Of a stretch of 64,000 bases of DNA, positions 40,403 to 49,536 are shown piece by piece. The DNA comes from VFMC01 sp031400715 (GTDB lineage Bacteria; Actinomycetota; Acidimicrobiia; Acidimicrobiales; Ilumatobacteraceae): assembly GCA_031400715.1 (NCBI GenBank), contig JANNQK010000260.1:1-64000 (forward strand), given 5' to 3'. A program made the translations under genes and the position numbers. Under the pieces are notes generated by a model. The model was given only the letters and a program-made list of their open reading frames with translations. It did not search any database and had not been told where the DNA came from. The stretch's first letter is position 1, and each line of letters begins with the position of its first letter.

Positions 40403-40930
40403 TCAGCGTCGAGGATCGATGAGCGGCAGCAGCAACGCGATCGAGTCGGGAACGAAGGGATGCAGCCGACGCAACTCGTCGAGCTCGGGCCACGTCACCC
40501 ATCGCACCTCGGCGATCTCGCCGTCGGTGAAGTGAAACGGACCATCGTGCACCGTGCGGAACCCCCGGCCGATCAGTGCAACGGCATCGTCCTGGAAGCG
40601 CCCGCGCCCCAACGGCTCGATCTCGACCGCCTCGACGCCGAGCTCTTCCGCCAGTTCGCGGCGCGCCGCGACGGCGTAGCTCTCGCCTGCCGCAACCACC
40701 CCGCCCGCAGCGATGTCCCACTGGCCGGGCCACACGTCCTTGTCGTCGGCACGCCGATGCACCAGCAGCCGCCCATCGGTGGCGAACACTGCAATCGCGA
40801 CGGCGCGGTGCTGCAGTCGATCGCGGCGCATCTCTGCGCGGGTGACGGTGCGCAGCACGTTGTCGTCGTCGTCGACCACGTCCACCAGCTCTGGTCCACC
40901 GTCTCGCCGTCGACCGGTCACATCGTTCAC
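40403..40930 (-). CDS. Nudix hydrolase (Idi/YfcD-like)
   Basis: A 175-residue protein. The Nudix box G-x5-E-x7-R-E-x2-E-E-x-G is complete (starts GVVAAGESYAVA, ends RRELAEELG) at about residues 77-98. Flanking features, such as an N-terminal VDVVDDDDNVLRTVTRAEMRRD and RLLVHRRADDKDVWPGQWD, resemble isopentenyl-diphosphate isomerase-like and YfcD-like Nudix enzymes. The substrate is an unknown nucleoside diphosphate or isoprenoid diphosphate. GTG 40930 is used. It is divergent from the M20 gene over only 22 nt, so their promoters must overlap. Confidence 0.85.
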   Translation of the reverse strand: MNDVTGRRRDGGPELVDVVDDDDNVLRTVTRAEMRRDRLQHRAVAIAVFATDGRLLVHRRADDKDVWPGQWDIAAGGVVAAGESYAVAARRELAEELGVEAVEIEPLGRGRFQDDAVALIGRGFRTVHDGPFHFTDGEIAEVRWVTWPELDELRRLHPFVPDSIALLLPLIDPRR

Positions 40931-40940
40931 GTCATCTGAT

Positions 40941-40946
40941 TAGCAT
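40941..40946 (+). promoter_or_regulatory. leaderless -10 element (TAGCAT) for the M20 amidohydrolase gene
   Basis: TAGCAT, then 6 nt, then ATG 40953. It lies in the 22-nt gap shared with the divergent Nudix gene, whose own promoter must overlap it. Confidence 0.5.
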
Positions 40947-40952
40947 CCCCAC

Positions 40953-42173
40953 ATGACGACCGACACGCTCCGCGAGGAAGCCCGCGACCTGCTCGACGAC
41001 ATGGCGCAGCTGCGCAGGCGGCTGCACCAGTGGCCAGAGGTCGGCAACCACCTCCCGCACACGCGCGAGGCCGTGCTCGAGGCACTCGACGGGCTGCCTC
41101 TCGACCTCACGCTCCACCAGACCACGAGCGGCATCGCGGCGGTGCTCGACGGCGGCAGGCCGGGGCCGACCGTGCTGCTGCGCGGCGACATGGATGCGCT
41201 GCCCATGCCCGAGGACACCGGCCTCGAGTTCGCCTCCAAGGTCGACAACGTGATGCATGCCTGTGGCCACGACACCCACACCTCGATGCTCGTCGGCGCA
41301 GCCCGCCTCCTCTCGGCGCGCGCCGCCGACCTTCCGGGCCGCGTGCTGTTCATGTTCCAACCGGGCGAGGAAGGCCACCACGGCGCCCGGTACATGCTCG
41401 ACGAAGGGTTGCTCGACGTGGGCACCCATCCGGTGGATGGCAGTCCGTCGCCGGTGACCGGAGCGTTCGCGATGCACATCACGTCATCGAGCCCTGTGGG
41501 GTACGTGGCCACGCGACCCGGGCCGTGCATGGCCTCGAGCGACACCTTCACCGTGACCGTCACCGGCCGCGGCGGACATGCGAGCGAGCCCCACCGTGCC
41601 CTCGATCCGATTCCCGTCGCGTGCGAGATCGTGCAGGCCTTGCAGACCATGGTCACCCGCCGCATCGACGTGTTCGATCCCACCATCGTCACCGTCTCGA
41701 AGATCACCGCCGGCACCACCTCGAACGTGATCCCCGAGACGGCCGAGATCCTCGGTACCATCCGCGCGGTCAGCGAGCGCACCCGCACCAAGGTGCACGA
41801 GGGCATCCGGCGCGTCGCCGAGGGGATCGGTGCTGCGCATGACGCCGCGATCGAGGTGCACGTGAACCTCGGGTATCCGGTCACCGTGAACGGCGCATCG
41901 TTCACCGACTTCAGCATGGACGTCGCCCGCGACATCATCGGGGCCGACAAGGTCGTCAAGCTCCCCAATCCGGTCATGGGAGCCGAAGACTTCAGCTACG
42001 TGATCGAACAGGTGCCCGGCACGATGATGTTCCTCGGTGGGACACCGCTCGACCGAAGCGTTGCAACCGCGGCGCCCAACCACTCCAACCGAGTCTTCTT
42101 CGACGAACAGGCGATGGTGGACGGCGCGGCGATCTACGCAGCGGTTGCCATGCGCCACCTCGGCCTCGACTGA
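40953..42173 (+). CDS. M20D-family amidohydrolase (hippurate hydrolase/N-acyl amino acid deacylase type)
   Basis: A 406-residue cytoplasmic metallohydrolase. Metal ligands and catalytic residues are visible in LLRGDMDALPM (Asp), MHACGHDTHT (His, Asp), FQPGEEGHHGA (catalytic Glu pair), TGRGGHASEPH (dimerisation-domain His) and MGAEDFSYV (Glu). It would cleave N-acyl or N-acetyl amino acids or related amides. It opens with LLDDMAQLRRRLHQWPEVGN, typical of the family. It stands alone: divergent from the Nudix gene and convergent with the alpha-mannosidase gene. Confidence 0.93.
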   Translation: MTTDTLREEARDLLDDMAQLRRRLHQWPEVGNHLPHTREAVLEALDGLPLDLTLHQTTSGIAAVLDGGRPGPTVLLRGDMDALPMPEDTGLEFASKVDNVMHACGHDTHTSMLVGAARLLSARAADLPGRVLFMFQPGEEGHHGARYMLDEGLLDVGTHPVDGSPSPVTGAFAMHITSSSPVGYVATRPGPCMASSDTFTVTVTGRGGHASEPHRALDPIPVACEIVQALQTMVTRRIDVFDPTIVTVSKITAGTTSNVIPETAEILGTIRAVSERTRTKVHEGIRRVAEGIGAAHDAAIEVHVNLGYPVTVNGASFTDFSMDVARDIIGADKVVKLPNPVMGAEDFSYVIEQVPGTMMFLGGTPLDRSVATAAPNHSNRVFFDEQAMVDGAAIYAAVAMRHLGLD

Positions 42174-42199
42174 CGCGGCGCTCCCCCAGAGGGAATCGA

Positions 42200-42246
42200 T
42201 TCTGGTCGCGCATCCCAACGGCAACCGCAACAAGACGCGACCAGAA
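42200..42246. repeat. inverted repeat (hairpin 1) between convergent genes
   Basis: Perfect 11-bp arms TTCTGGTCGCG (42200-42210) and CGCGACCAGAA (42236-42246) with a 25-nt loop. The same 11-mer recurs in the next hairpin. No T-run follows, so a classical terminator is not certain. Confidence 0.75.
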
Positions 42247-42293
42247 CGCACGACACCCGGCCGGCTGGTGCATACCGACCCGACCCACAGCCC

Positions 42294-42342
42294 GTTCTGG
42301 TCGCGCCACACCGCGCCACACGCGAAACAGCGCGACCAGAAC
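42294..42342. repeat. inverted repeat (hairpin 2) between convergent genes
   Basis: Perfect 12-bp arms GTTCTGGTCGCG (42294-42305) and CGCGACCAGAAC (42331-42342) with a 25-nt loop. Together with hairpin 1 it fills most of the 176-nt gap between the M20 and alpha-mannosidase genes. It could be a bidirectional termination region or a REP-like repeated element. Confidence 0.75.
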
Positions 42343-42349
42343 GCAGTGG

Positions 42350-45300
42350 TCAGGTCAGGCGCAGGGTGACGATCTCGAAGGGGCGCAGCGTGATCGACAC
42401 GAAGCCATCGGCGACATCGATGGCTTCGAGCGATTCCTCGAGCGCGTTGCATCGCACGGCAGAGCGCACGGGGGCCGCCAACCGGACCGACACCTGTCGA
42501 CGATCACCACAGGCCTCGTACAGCCGCACGATCAGATCGCCGCCGCCGTCGTCGGCCCGCTTCACGGCGCTCAACTGCACCCCGGGTTCGTCGATCTCCA
42601 CCACGGGATCCGGCCACCGGTCTGGTCGGCCGCGGACGAACCGCACCGGCAGGTTCAGCAGTTCCGCCTCGTGCAGCACCTCGTGCAGCCCTGCACCGTG
42701 CGACAGGATCGAGATCGTCACCCGGTGCCGGCCCTGATCGGCATCGGGGTCGGGATAGCGCGCGGCACGCAGCAACGACACCCTCACTCCACCATCGAAC
42801 AACCCATGTCCGTAGCGTCCGTCGTTCAGCACCGCGACTCCGAACTCGGGTTCGGCGAGATCGACGAATCGGTGTGCGCACACCTCGAACTTGGCGGCAT
42901 CCCAGGGGCTGCTCGGGTGCGTCGGTCGGCGCACGTAGCCGAACTGGATGTCGCACACGGCCTCAGTGGCCCGGACATCGAGGGGCACCATCAACGACAG
43001 CAACTGCTCGCTCTCGTGCCAGTCGATGTCGAACTCCAGATCGAGGCGAGCGCTGAGCGCGCGCAGCGTGTAGACCACGGTCATCGTCGACGCTGTGCCT
43101 ACGCTGCGTCGGACCTGCAGCCGAGCACGCAGCGGTGATCGCTCGAGCCAGGTGATCTCGCTGTCTCCGGCGACGGGTGCGCCGAGACCGGTGGTCCACG
43201 ACTCGACGTCCCAGGCGTCGTACTCCACCGGGTGATCGGGTGCCAGTTCGAGGGTGATCGATCGGCGCGACGGCACCAACTCGCGCCCACGAGCCATGTC
43301 GATGATGGATGAGATCGACCCATCGAGATCCCACGACACGGCCAGCTGCCCGTTGGCCATCGATCGTTCGGTGGTGATCACCTCGGGGACATCCTCGAAC
43401 CCGATCATCCCCCGGTCGAGCGGGATGAAGCCACTGCCCGGAACCTGAACGATCAGCGGTGAGCCATCCGGCGCCGAAACGACCTCGGTGCGCTGATGAG
43501 TTGCTGCATTTGCAACAGCCCATTCATCACCGACGACTCTCACCGCTCCCTCCGCTCCCATCAGTCCCATTCGGACGAACGCTTCCTCGATCAGCTCCTC
43601 CAAGCGTGCGGCGATGCGAGCGTGCTCGCGTTCGGCGTCGTCGTGCACCCACGCGATCGAAGAGCCCGGAATGATGTCGTGGAACTGCTGGAGCAGCACG
43701 TCGTTCCACAGCACGCGCACTTCTTCGGCGACGGCGGGCGGCACGGCTCCACCGGCGGCCCACCACAGCTCGGCCTCGCGCAGCAGACGTTCGCACCGTC
43801 GATTGCCGACCTTGGTCTCGATCTGGCTCGTCAGCGTGCCGCGATGCATCTCGAAGTACAGCTCGCCGCTCCACACCGGTGCTGTGGCTCCCCCGGCGAG
43901 CTCGGCCTCGACGCGATCGAAGAACTCGTCGCTCGTGCCCAGGCTCAGTCTCGGCGCGCCGTCGAGGTCGTTCATCCGATGCGCACGTTGCACCATCTCG
44001 CGGGTGGGTCCGCCGCCACCGTTGCCGTGGCCGTACGGCATGAGCGCCCAGTCGCTCCAGCCATGCTCGCGGAAGTTCCGCTCGCTGAAGGCCATCTCCT
44101 CGCCGGTCACCTCGGCGTTGTACGTGTCGACCGGCGGGAAGTGGGTGAGCACGCGCGTGCCATCGATGCCTTCCCACCAGAAGGTGTTGTGCGGGAAGCG
44201 GTTCTGCTTGTTCCAGCTGAGCTTCTGGGTGACGAACCGATGGCATCCGGCAGCCGCGTACACCTGCGGCATGCTCGCCGGATACCCGAACACGTCCGGG
44301 ATCCACACCTCCTTGCAACGGAGCCCGAACCGGCTCTCGAAGTAGCGCTGGCCGTGGACCAGTTGACGCACGAGGCTCTCTCCGCTCGGCAGGTTCATGT
44401 CGGCCTCGACCCACATCCCGCCCACGGGCACGAACTGTCCGGAGGCCACCTTCTCGGTGATGCGTGCGAACAGCGACGGGTAGCGCTCCTCCATCCAGGC
44501 GTACTGCACGGCTTGGCTGCACGCGAAGCGGTAGTCGGGGTCGTCGTCCATCAGTCGAACGGCCGAGGCAAAGGTGCGCGCACACTTGCGCACCGTCTCG
44601 CGCACCGGCCACAACCATGCCGTGTCGATGTGTGCGTGGCCCACACCGATCACACGCATCGAGCTCGCTCGCGCACGCAGGTCGAGCGCAGGTCTGAGCA
44701 GCGTGCGCGCCCGATGCGCCGTGCCGATGACGTCGGCCATGTCGATCACGTCGAACGCATCCTCCAACTGGCGCAGCAGACGCTGGCGCCGCGAGTCATC
44801 GAGCGGCAAGCCCTTCATCACGCCGACGAGCACCTCGACGTCGAGGCACAGGTGGTACACGTCGTGGTCGAGGACGGCCAGGTCGGCCTTGGTCACGCGG
44901 TACAGGGGCGCGGTGCCCGCAGTATCGAGCGACCCGAGCGGCGACGGCCGGAACGACTGCGGCATCGAGGGATTCGATGCGGCCTCCACCAAGAACCAGA
45001 ACGGGCCGGCACCCAGTTCGGGGAGCGGTACCCCTGTGCGCCGCGGGTGCACACCCTGTAGCGGGCGGCCGTCGAGCCACACCAGTCCTTCTGCCTGGAA
45101 CCCCGGGCCTCTCATCCCCCACCCGAGGTCGACCACGGCCTCCAGTCCGTCACCCGTCCAGCCCTCGGGGACCTCACCGCTGAGCCGGAACCAGGTCGTC
45201 CCCCACGGTCTCCCCCATGCCTCACCGATCGCGAATGGCCGGAACTCCTGGCCGACGGCTTCGTCGTACGACACTGGTTCGCCCGGCACATCCCACGCCT

Positions 45301-45400
45301 CGATCGTCAGGGCCAGCCGCCGGCGATACATGTGCGGCAACACCCGCTGCCACAGCTCGCGCTCGATCCGCTTCTCCACCAACACCCGGTTGTCATGCAC
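42350..45400 (-). CDS. GH38-family alpha-mannosidase
   Basis: A 1016-residue glycoside hydrolase. After an about 250-residue N-terminal beta domain comes the catalytic barrel with GHAHIDTAWLWPVRET (zinc-binding His and Asp), WVEADMNLPSGES (nucleophile Asp), KEVWIPDVFGYPASMPQ and, later, HDIIPGSSI with another zinc His. The C-terminal beta-sandwich domains are complete, ending in FEIVTLRLT. The length fits bacterial and class II GH38 enzymes. There is no signal peptide, so it would act in the cytoplasm on mannosides taken up or recycled. Translation begins at GTG 45400 from a leaderless-type promoter with a long hairpin directly upstream. Confidence 0.93.
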   Translation of the reverse strand: MHDNRVLVEKRIERELWQRVLPHMYRRRLALTIEAWDVPGEPVSYDEAVGQEFRPFAIGEAWGRPWGTTWFRLSGEVPEGWTGDGLEAVVDLGWGMRGPGFQAEGLVWLDGRPLQGVHPRRTGVPLPELGAGPFWFLVEAASNPSMPQSFRPSPLGSLDTAGTAPLYRVTKADLAVLDHDVYHLCLDVEVLVGVMKGLPLDDSRRQRLLRQLEDAFDVIDMADVIGTAHRARTLLRPALDLRARASSMRVIGVGHAHIDTAWLWPVRETVRKCARTFASAVRLMDDDPDYRFACSQAVQYAWMEERYPSLFARITEKVASGQFVPVGGMWVEADMNLPSGESLVRQLVHGQRYFESRFGLRCKEVWIPDVFGYPASMPQVYAAAGCHRFVTQKLSWNKQNRFPHNTFWWEGIDGTRVLTHFPPVDTYNAEVTGEEMAFSERNFREHGWSDWALMPYGHGNGGGGPTREMVQRAHRMNDLDGAPRLSLGTSDEFFDRVEAELAGGATAPVWSGELYFEMHRGTLTSQIETKVGNRRCERLLREAELWWAAGGAVPPAVAEEVRVLWNDVLLQQFHDIIPGSSIAWVHDDAEREHARIAARLEELIEEAFVRMGLMGAEGAVRVVGDEWAVANAATHQRTEVVSAPDGSPLIVQVPGSGFIPLDRGMIGFEDVPEVITTERSMANGQLAVSWDLDGSISSIIDMARGRELVPSRRSITLELAPDHPVEYDAWDVESWTTGLGAPVAGDSEITWLERSPLRARLQVRRSVGTASTMTVVYTLRALSARLDLEFDIDWHESEQLLSLMVPLDVRATEAVCDIQFGYVRRPTHPSSPWDAAKFEVCAHRFVDLAEPEFGVAVLNDGRYGHGLFDGGVRVSLLRAARYPDPDADQGRHRVTISILSHGAGLHEVLHEAELLNLPVRFVRGRPDRWPDPVVEIDEPGVQLSAVKRADDGGGDLIVRLYEACGDRRQVSVRLAAPVRSAVRCNALEESLEAIDVADGFVSITLRPFEIVTLRLT

Positions 45401-45406
45401 GTGGCG

Positions 45407-45412
45407 AGACTA
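45407..45412 (-). promoter_or_regulatory. leaderless -10 element (TAGTCT) for the alpha-mannosidase gene
   Basis: On the minus strand TAGTCT lies 6 nt before GTG 45400. The -35 position, about 17 nt further upstream, would fall inside the inverted repeat at 45420-45466. Confidence 0.5.
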
Positions 45413-45419
45413 CGACCGC

Positions 45420-45466
45420 ACGCGATGAGAGATGAGTGCGCCACCGGCACTCATCTCTCATCGCGT
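45420..45466. promoter_or_regulatory. 20-bp perfect inverted repeat: operator or terminator upstream of the alpha-mannosidase gene
   Basis: Arms of 20 bp (ACGCGATGAGAGATGAGTGC and its exact reverse complement) enclose a 7-nt loop. It sits between the stop of the giant exoprotein gene (45525) and the mannosidase promoter. It would end exoprotein transcription as a strong hairpin although no long T-tract follows on the minus strand, or bind a dimeric regulator across the mannosidase -35 region. Confidence 0.7.
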
Positions 45467-45524
45467 TTCGTTGAACTGGGTGGCGGCCGGGGTTGCCTGG
45501 TTGCCTGGGTTGCCGGCGGCAGGC

Positions 45525-48500
45525 CTAGGCGGTGGGGCCCGCCCACAAGTCGTCGAACAGGCCGACCACCGGGGCGTTGGTGGCCGCACTCGACAGGTAG
45601 GTGACGAAGCCGACGCCGCCGCTCGCCTGCAGCGCTGCCGTGGCATCGGTCGTCGTGAGCTGCCACGCGGCCGGCTCGACCGTGCCGACCTTCCACACCT
45701 TCACGCGCAGTGTGGTGGGTGCGGTGCCCGTGACCTGGAACCGCACCTGGAGCCGATCACCGACGGCGTAAGTGAGGCCAGGAACCGTGAGGTTCACGAG
45801 ATCGGTCTCGGTGCCCGAGACCCGCGTCACGAAGATCTGCACGCCTCCGGTGGTGAGCAGGCGGACCTTGGCGCGGTAGTCGGACGTGCCGACCCGTCGG
45901 CCGACGACCGAGGTGAAGATGGCACCGCCCGTCGCCGCCTTGTCGGCCCCGACGGTTGCCCGCACCTCGGTGTCCGTGGACGTTCCGGCGAGGAACGACG
46001 ACACGCCTTGGCCGGCACCGGCCATCCGCAGTTGTGCCCGGCCTCCCGAGACGGCGAAGTTCGTCGCCGCGCCGGCCAGCGTCCACGCACCTCCGAGATC
46101 GGCGGTGCCGAGCCCGTTGCCGACCGTGCGCTCGAAGGCGTCGGTGGCGAACGGTTGCGGACCGACCGGGATGGCCGGCACGACGACCGACTGGCTGCTG
46201 GTGCCGGTGGCGCCGACGTTGTCGGTGACGACCAGTGTGACCGTGTACGTGCCTGCGGTGGCATAGGTGCGGCTGGCGGTGACACCCGTTGCCGTTCCTC
46301 CGTCACCGAAGTCCCATGCGTACGAGGCGATCGTGCCATCCGGATCGGACGATGCCGAACCGTTCACCGCGACGGCGAGCGGTGATGGCGTGGCCGTGAA
46401 CGATGCCGTGGGCGAACCGTTGGGCGGGATGTCCGGCACGACGACCGACTGCGTGGTGGTGTTCGTCGCACCCTGGTTGTCGGTCACGGTCAAGGTGACG
46501 GTGTAGGTGCCGGCAGCGGCATAGGTGCGAGTGGCCGTGACAGCTGTTGCGGTGCCACCGTCACCGAAGTCCCATGCGTACGAGACGATCGAGCCATCCG
46601 GATCGGACGACGCCGAACCGTTCACCGCGACGGCCAGCGGCGTCGGGCTGGCAGTGAACGCCGCGACCGGCGGCTGGTTCACGGGCACCGCAGGCACGAC
46701 CACCTGTTGGGTGGTCGTGCCGGTGGCACCGTCGTCATCGGTGACGGTGAGCCGCACCGTGTAGGTACCCGCGGTGGCGTACGTGCCCGTGGCGGTGACC
46801 CCCGAGCCGAGGGTGCCGTTCCCGAAGTCCCAGGCGTACGAGACGATCGTGCCGTCGACATCGGTGGATGCCGAACCATCGACCGCCACCGACAACGGCG
46901 TCGGTGTGGCTGTGAACGATGCAACCGGCGCCTGGTTCGGGACGGTGCCCGTGGAGCCGATCGCATGGTTCTGAGCGATCTCGGCAGCGGTGAGCGCCCG
47001 CGGATACACGGCTGGCTCGTCGATCGTGCCGTTGAAGTAGTCGCTCGACGGCCGGTTGGGCCATCCGTTCAGGTTGTCGCCGCCCACTCGCCACACGCCG
47101 GTGTAGGCGCCGGCCATCGGCACGCCAGGAAGCGATCCGACCTCGACTCCGTCGATGTACAACCGCATCGTGCCGCCGCCGAAGGTGCCGACGGCGTGAT
47201 GCCACTGACCGTTGTTCAGCCCTGGGCCCGACGTGACCACCTTGGCACCGTTGTACGACACACCGAAGCGCACGCGGCCGTCGTTGCCCATGTACAGGTG
47301 TCGGTCGTACGACGACGAGTTGCCCGTCGCCGAGTTGCCGAAGCCGATGATCTTGCCGCCCGTGGCGGCGCTGGTACGGAACCACGCCTCGACCGAGAAC
47401 TGCTGGCGCGCCACCCGTGCCGGCGACGACGCCGCGAACTGCGAGGACGAACCGTTGAAGGTGACCGCCGTGTTGGCGTCGCCCGGCACCACCCCGGCCA
47501 CGTTGCGCGTGACCGACCCGTTGATCGTCAGGTTGTCGGTCGTGGCCATGTCGAGCGATGCGCCGCTCGGCTCGCCGAGCCGCCAGTAGTCGAGCGGTCG
47601 ATCGGCCAGGATGGTGCTCGCGTACGGCGATGGGTTCGAGCCGGACACCGTGACCGAGACCCAATCGCTCGGTGCCTCATTGCCGAATGCGTCGAACGCC
47701 TTCACCCGGTACTGCACCGTCGAGCCGGGGGTGAGACCCGTGTCGGTGAAGCCGTAGGTCGGCATCGCATACCACCGCGAGGACCCCGTGGTGGTGTGGA
47801 CGAGCGTGCCGTCGTTGTTGCGGTACACCCGGTAGGTGAAGTTCTCGTTGTCGCGGTCCCAGTTGCCGGTCCAGGTGATGCGCGCCGTACCCGGCTCGAC
47901 CGAGACCACCCGTGGCAGCCAGTTCGACAGGAACAGGCGAGGGATGGTCTTGTTCGGAGCGATGCTCGGCAGCGCGAAGCGCACCAGGCCCTGCTGGGGT
48001 GAGTCGTTCACGTTGCGGAACTCGCCACCCATCACGACGTACTGGTCGTTGCCGGCGACGTTCCACGGCCCCTGGTTCTGGCCCGTGAACGTGCCGGTAT
48101 CGAGTGCGGGGAAGAAGTTGAGCAAGGTGGGCGCAGGGTTGCCCTCGAAGTTGAAGTAGCCGTACGGATCACGCGCCAGGGTGCCCGTCGCCGCACGGCT
48201 GAACGCGATGCCGCGCATGAACGTCCATGGGTTGGTGCGCTGGTATGCCTCGGGCATGCCACCGCACTCGTGCGAGTGACCGACGTTGTACACGGCGTTG
48301 CCACCGACGTACACCGAGTGCGTGTCGCCGTGGCAGTCGGCCAGCCAGTTGATCGTGCCGCCGTTCCACGAAGCGGAGAACACACCTTCGAAGTTGCCGG
48401 TGCCGCCGAACCAGAACCCGGCACCGAACAGATCGTTGCCGTTGGTGACGAGCGCCGTGATGCCGGCGGTGTTCCCGGCGTTGCGGACCGTGGCGTTGAT

Positions 48501-49349
48501 CGCCATGGGCAACGACGCGCCGGTGACGGCATCGACCATGCCGAGGCCGAACCCCGGGTTGTTCCCTCCGTTGAGCGCCGTGAACTGACCGCCGACCGCG
48601 ACCTTCGTTCCGTCGGGCGACATCGCCATCGCCTTCACCAGGCCACCGGTTGCCTGCGGCGCCCAGTCGAGCAGCGCTCCGTTAGCTGCGTTGAACGCCG
48701 CGAGCTGACCGCGGGCAACGCTGCCGACGGCATTGAAGTTGCCACCGACGTAGACGGGTGACCCGCTGGGGTGGATCGCGATCGCATGCACGTTGTAGGC
48801 GACGGAGGGGAAGAACGGCACCAGGGTTCCCGTCGCCACATCGAAAGCCGCGAGGCGCGAACGGGAGATGCCGTTGATCGTGGTGAAGTCACCACCGACG
48901 TAGAGACGGGTGCCGTCCGGCGATGCGACGACCGTGCGGACCTGGGCGTTGAACGATGGCGCGAAGGTGGTGATCAGGTTTCCGGTGGTGAGGTCGTACG
49001 CGAGGAAGTTGGAGCGCGGCGTCTGGTTCACCCCGACCGCAGCTCCGGCGGGCCGGGCGTTCGTGAAACGCCCACCGACGTAGACCGTGTTGCCGATCAC
49101 GGCCTGGGACCATGCGACACCGTCGATCTGCACGGTCGGCAGGGCATCGGCCGACACGGTGAGCGGCGTGGCCGGGTCGGCGGGGTTGGCCGGCGCGGAG
49201 TCGGCGTGGCTGGTGATGACGACACCGGTGATCGCGACCGCCGAGAGCATCAGCCCCGTGATCGTGGAGAAGGCTCCGATGCGGCGCGCGCGAGGCGCCG
49301 GTGCACATCGCTCGTCATGCGAGTTCTGGATCGGTCGGTTCGGTGTCAC
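45525..49349 (-). CDS. giant secreted multidomain protein with three PKD domains, homolog of 24501-27887
   Basis: A 1274-residue exported protein. GTG 49349 is preferred to longer frames because GGAG lies 8 nt upstream. A signal/anchor helix is at about residues 25-46. Propeller-like repeats (VYVGGRFTNARPAG, VYVGGNFNAVGSVARGQLAAF) span about 60-470, an Fn3-like domain 476-570, and a LamG domain starting DYWRLGEPSG 581-791. Three tandem PKD domains (each with YAWDFG(D/N)G) span about 806-1060, and a C-terminal jelly-roll-like domain 1063-1274. It shares order and sequence with the 24501 protein but replaces its Thr linker by two more PKD units. It is probably a large adhesin or glycan-binding surface protein. 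Confidence 0.85.
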   Translation of the reverse strand: MTPNRPIQNSHDERCAPAPRARRIGAFSTITGLMLSAVAITGVVITSHADSAPANPADPATPLTVSADALPTVQIDGVAWSQAVIGNTVYVGGRFTNARPAGAAVGVNQTPRSNFLAYDLTTGNLITTFAPSFNAQVRTVVASPDGTRLYVGGDFTTINGISRSRLAAFDVATGTLVPFFPSVAYNVHAIAIHPSGSPVYVGGNFNAVGSVARGQLAAFNAANGALLDWAPQATGGLVKAMAMSPDGTKVAVGGQFTALNGGNNPGFGLGMVDAVTGASLPMAINATVRNAGNTAGITALVTNGNDLFGAGFWFGGTGNFEGVFSASWNGGTINWLADCHGDTHSVYVGGNAVYNVGHSHECGGMPEAYQRTNPWTFMRGIAFSRAATGTLARDPYGYFNFEGNPAPTLLNFFPALDTGTFTGQNQGPWNVAGNDQYVVMGGEFRNVNDSPQQGLVRFALPSIAPNKTIPRLFLSNWLPRVVSVEPGTARITWTGNWDRDNENFTYRVYRNNDGTLVHTTTGSSRWYAMPTYGFTDTGLTPGSTVQYRVKAFDAFGNEAPSDWVSVTVSGSNPSPYASTILADRPLDYWRLGEPSGASLDMATTDNLTINGSVTRNVAGVVPGDANTAVTFNGSSSQFAASSPARVARQQFSVEAWFRTSAATGGKIIGFGNSATGNSSSYDRHLYMGNDGRVRFGVSYNGAKVVTSGPGLNNGQWHHAVGTFGGGTMRLYIDGVEVGSLPGVPMAGAYTGVWRVGGDNLNGWPNRPSSDYFNGTIDEPAVYPRALTAAEIAQNHAIGSTGTVPNQAPVASFTATPTPLSVAVDGSASTDVDGTIVSYAWDFGNGTLGSGVTATGTYATAGTYTVRLTVTDDDGATGTTTQQVVVPAVPVNQPPVAAFTASPTPLAVAVNGSASSDPDGSIVSYAWDFGDGGTATAVTATRTYAAAGTYTVTLTVTDNQGATNTTTQSVVVPDIPPNGSPTASFTATPSPLAVAVNGSASSDPDGTIASYAWDFGDGGTATGVTASRTYATAGTYTVTLVVTDNVGATGTSSQSVVVPAIPVGPQPFATDAFERTVGNGLGTADLGGAWTLAGAATNFAVSGGRAQLRMAGAGQGVSSFLAGTSTDTEVRATVGADKAATGGAIFTSVVGRRVGTSDYRAKVRLLTTGGVQIFVTRVSGTETDLVNLTVPGLTYAVGDRLQVRFQVTGTAPTTLRVKVWKVGTVEPAAWQLTTTDATAALQASGGVGFVTYLSSAATNAPVVGLFDDLWAGPTA

Positions 49350-49536
49350 TGCAATCACTCCGCCCTCGGTGAGATCAGGATGGCGACGTCGGACGTGCCC
49401 GCGCGGTGCCGACACTGATTCTCTCAGCTCGCTGCCGTGCTTGCACCCCCGCACCAGGTCGCATGAGCCATCCGACCTACGTCATCCGACACAGATCGTC
49501 ACGCAATGCGGTCAGACGACCGGACTCCGTGGATGC

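Noticed and set aside
42174..42349. Possible insertion-sequence remnant between convergent genes
   Set aside because: The inverted repeats do not enclose a transposase fragment or target-site duplication, so it is reported as a repeat or terminator region only.
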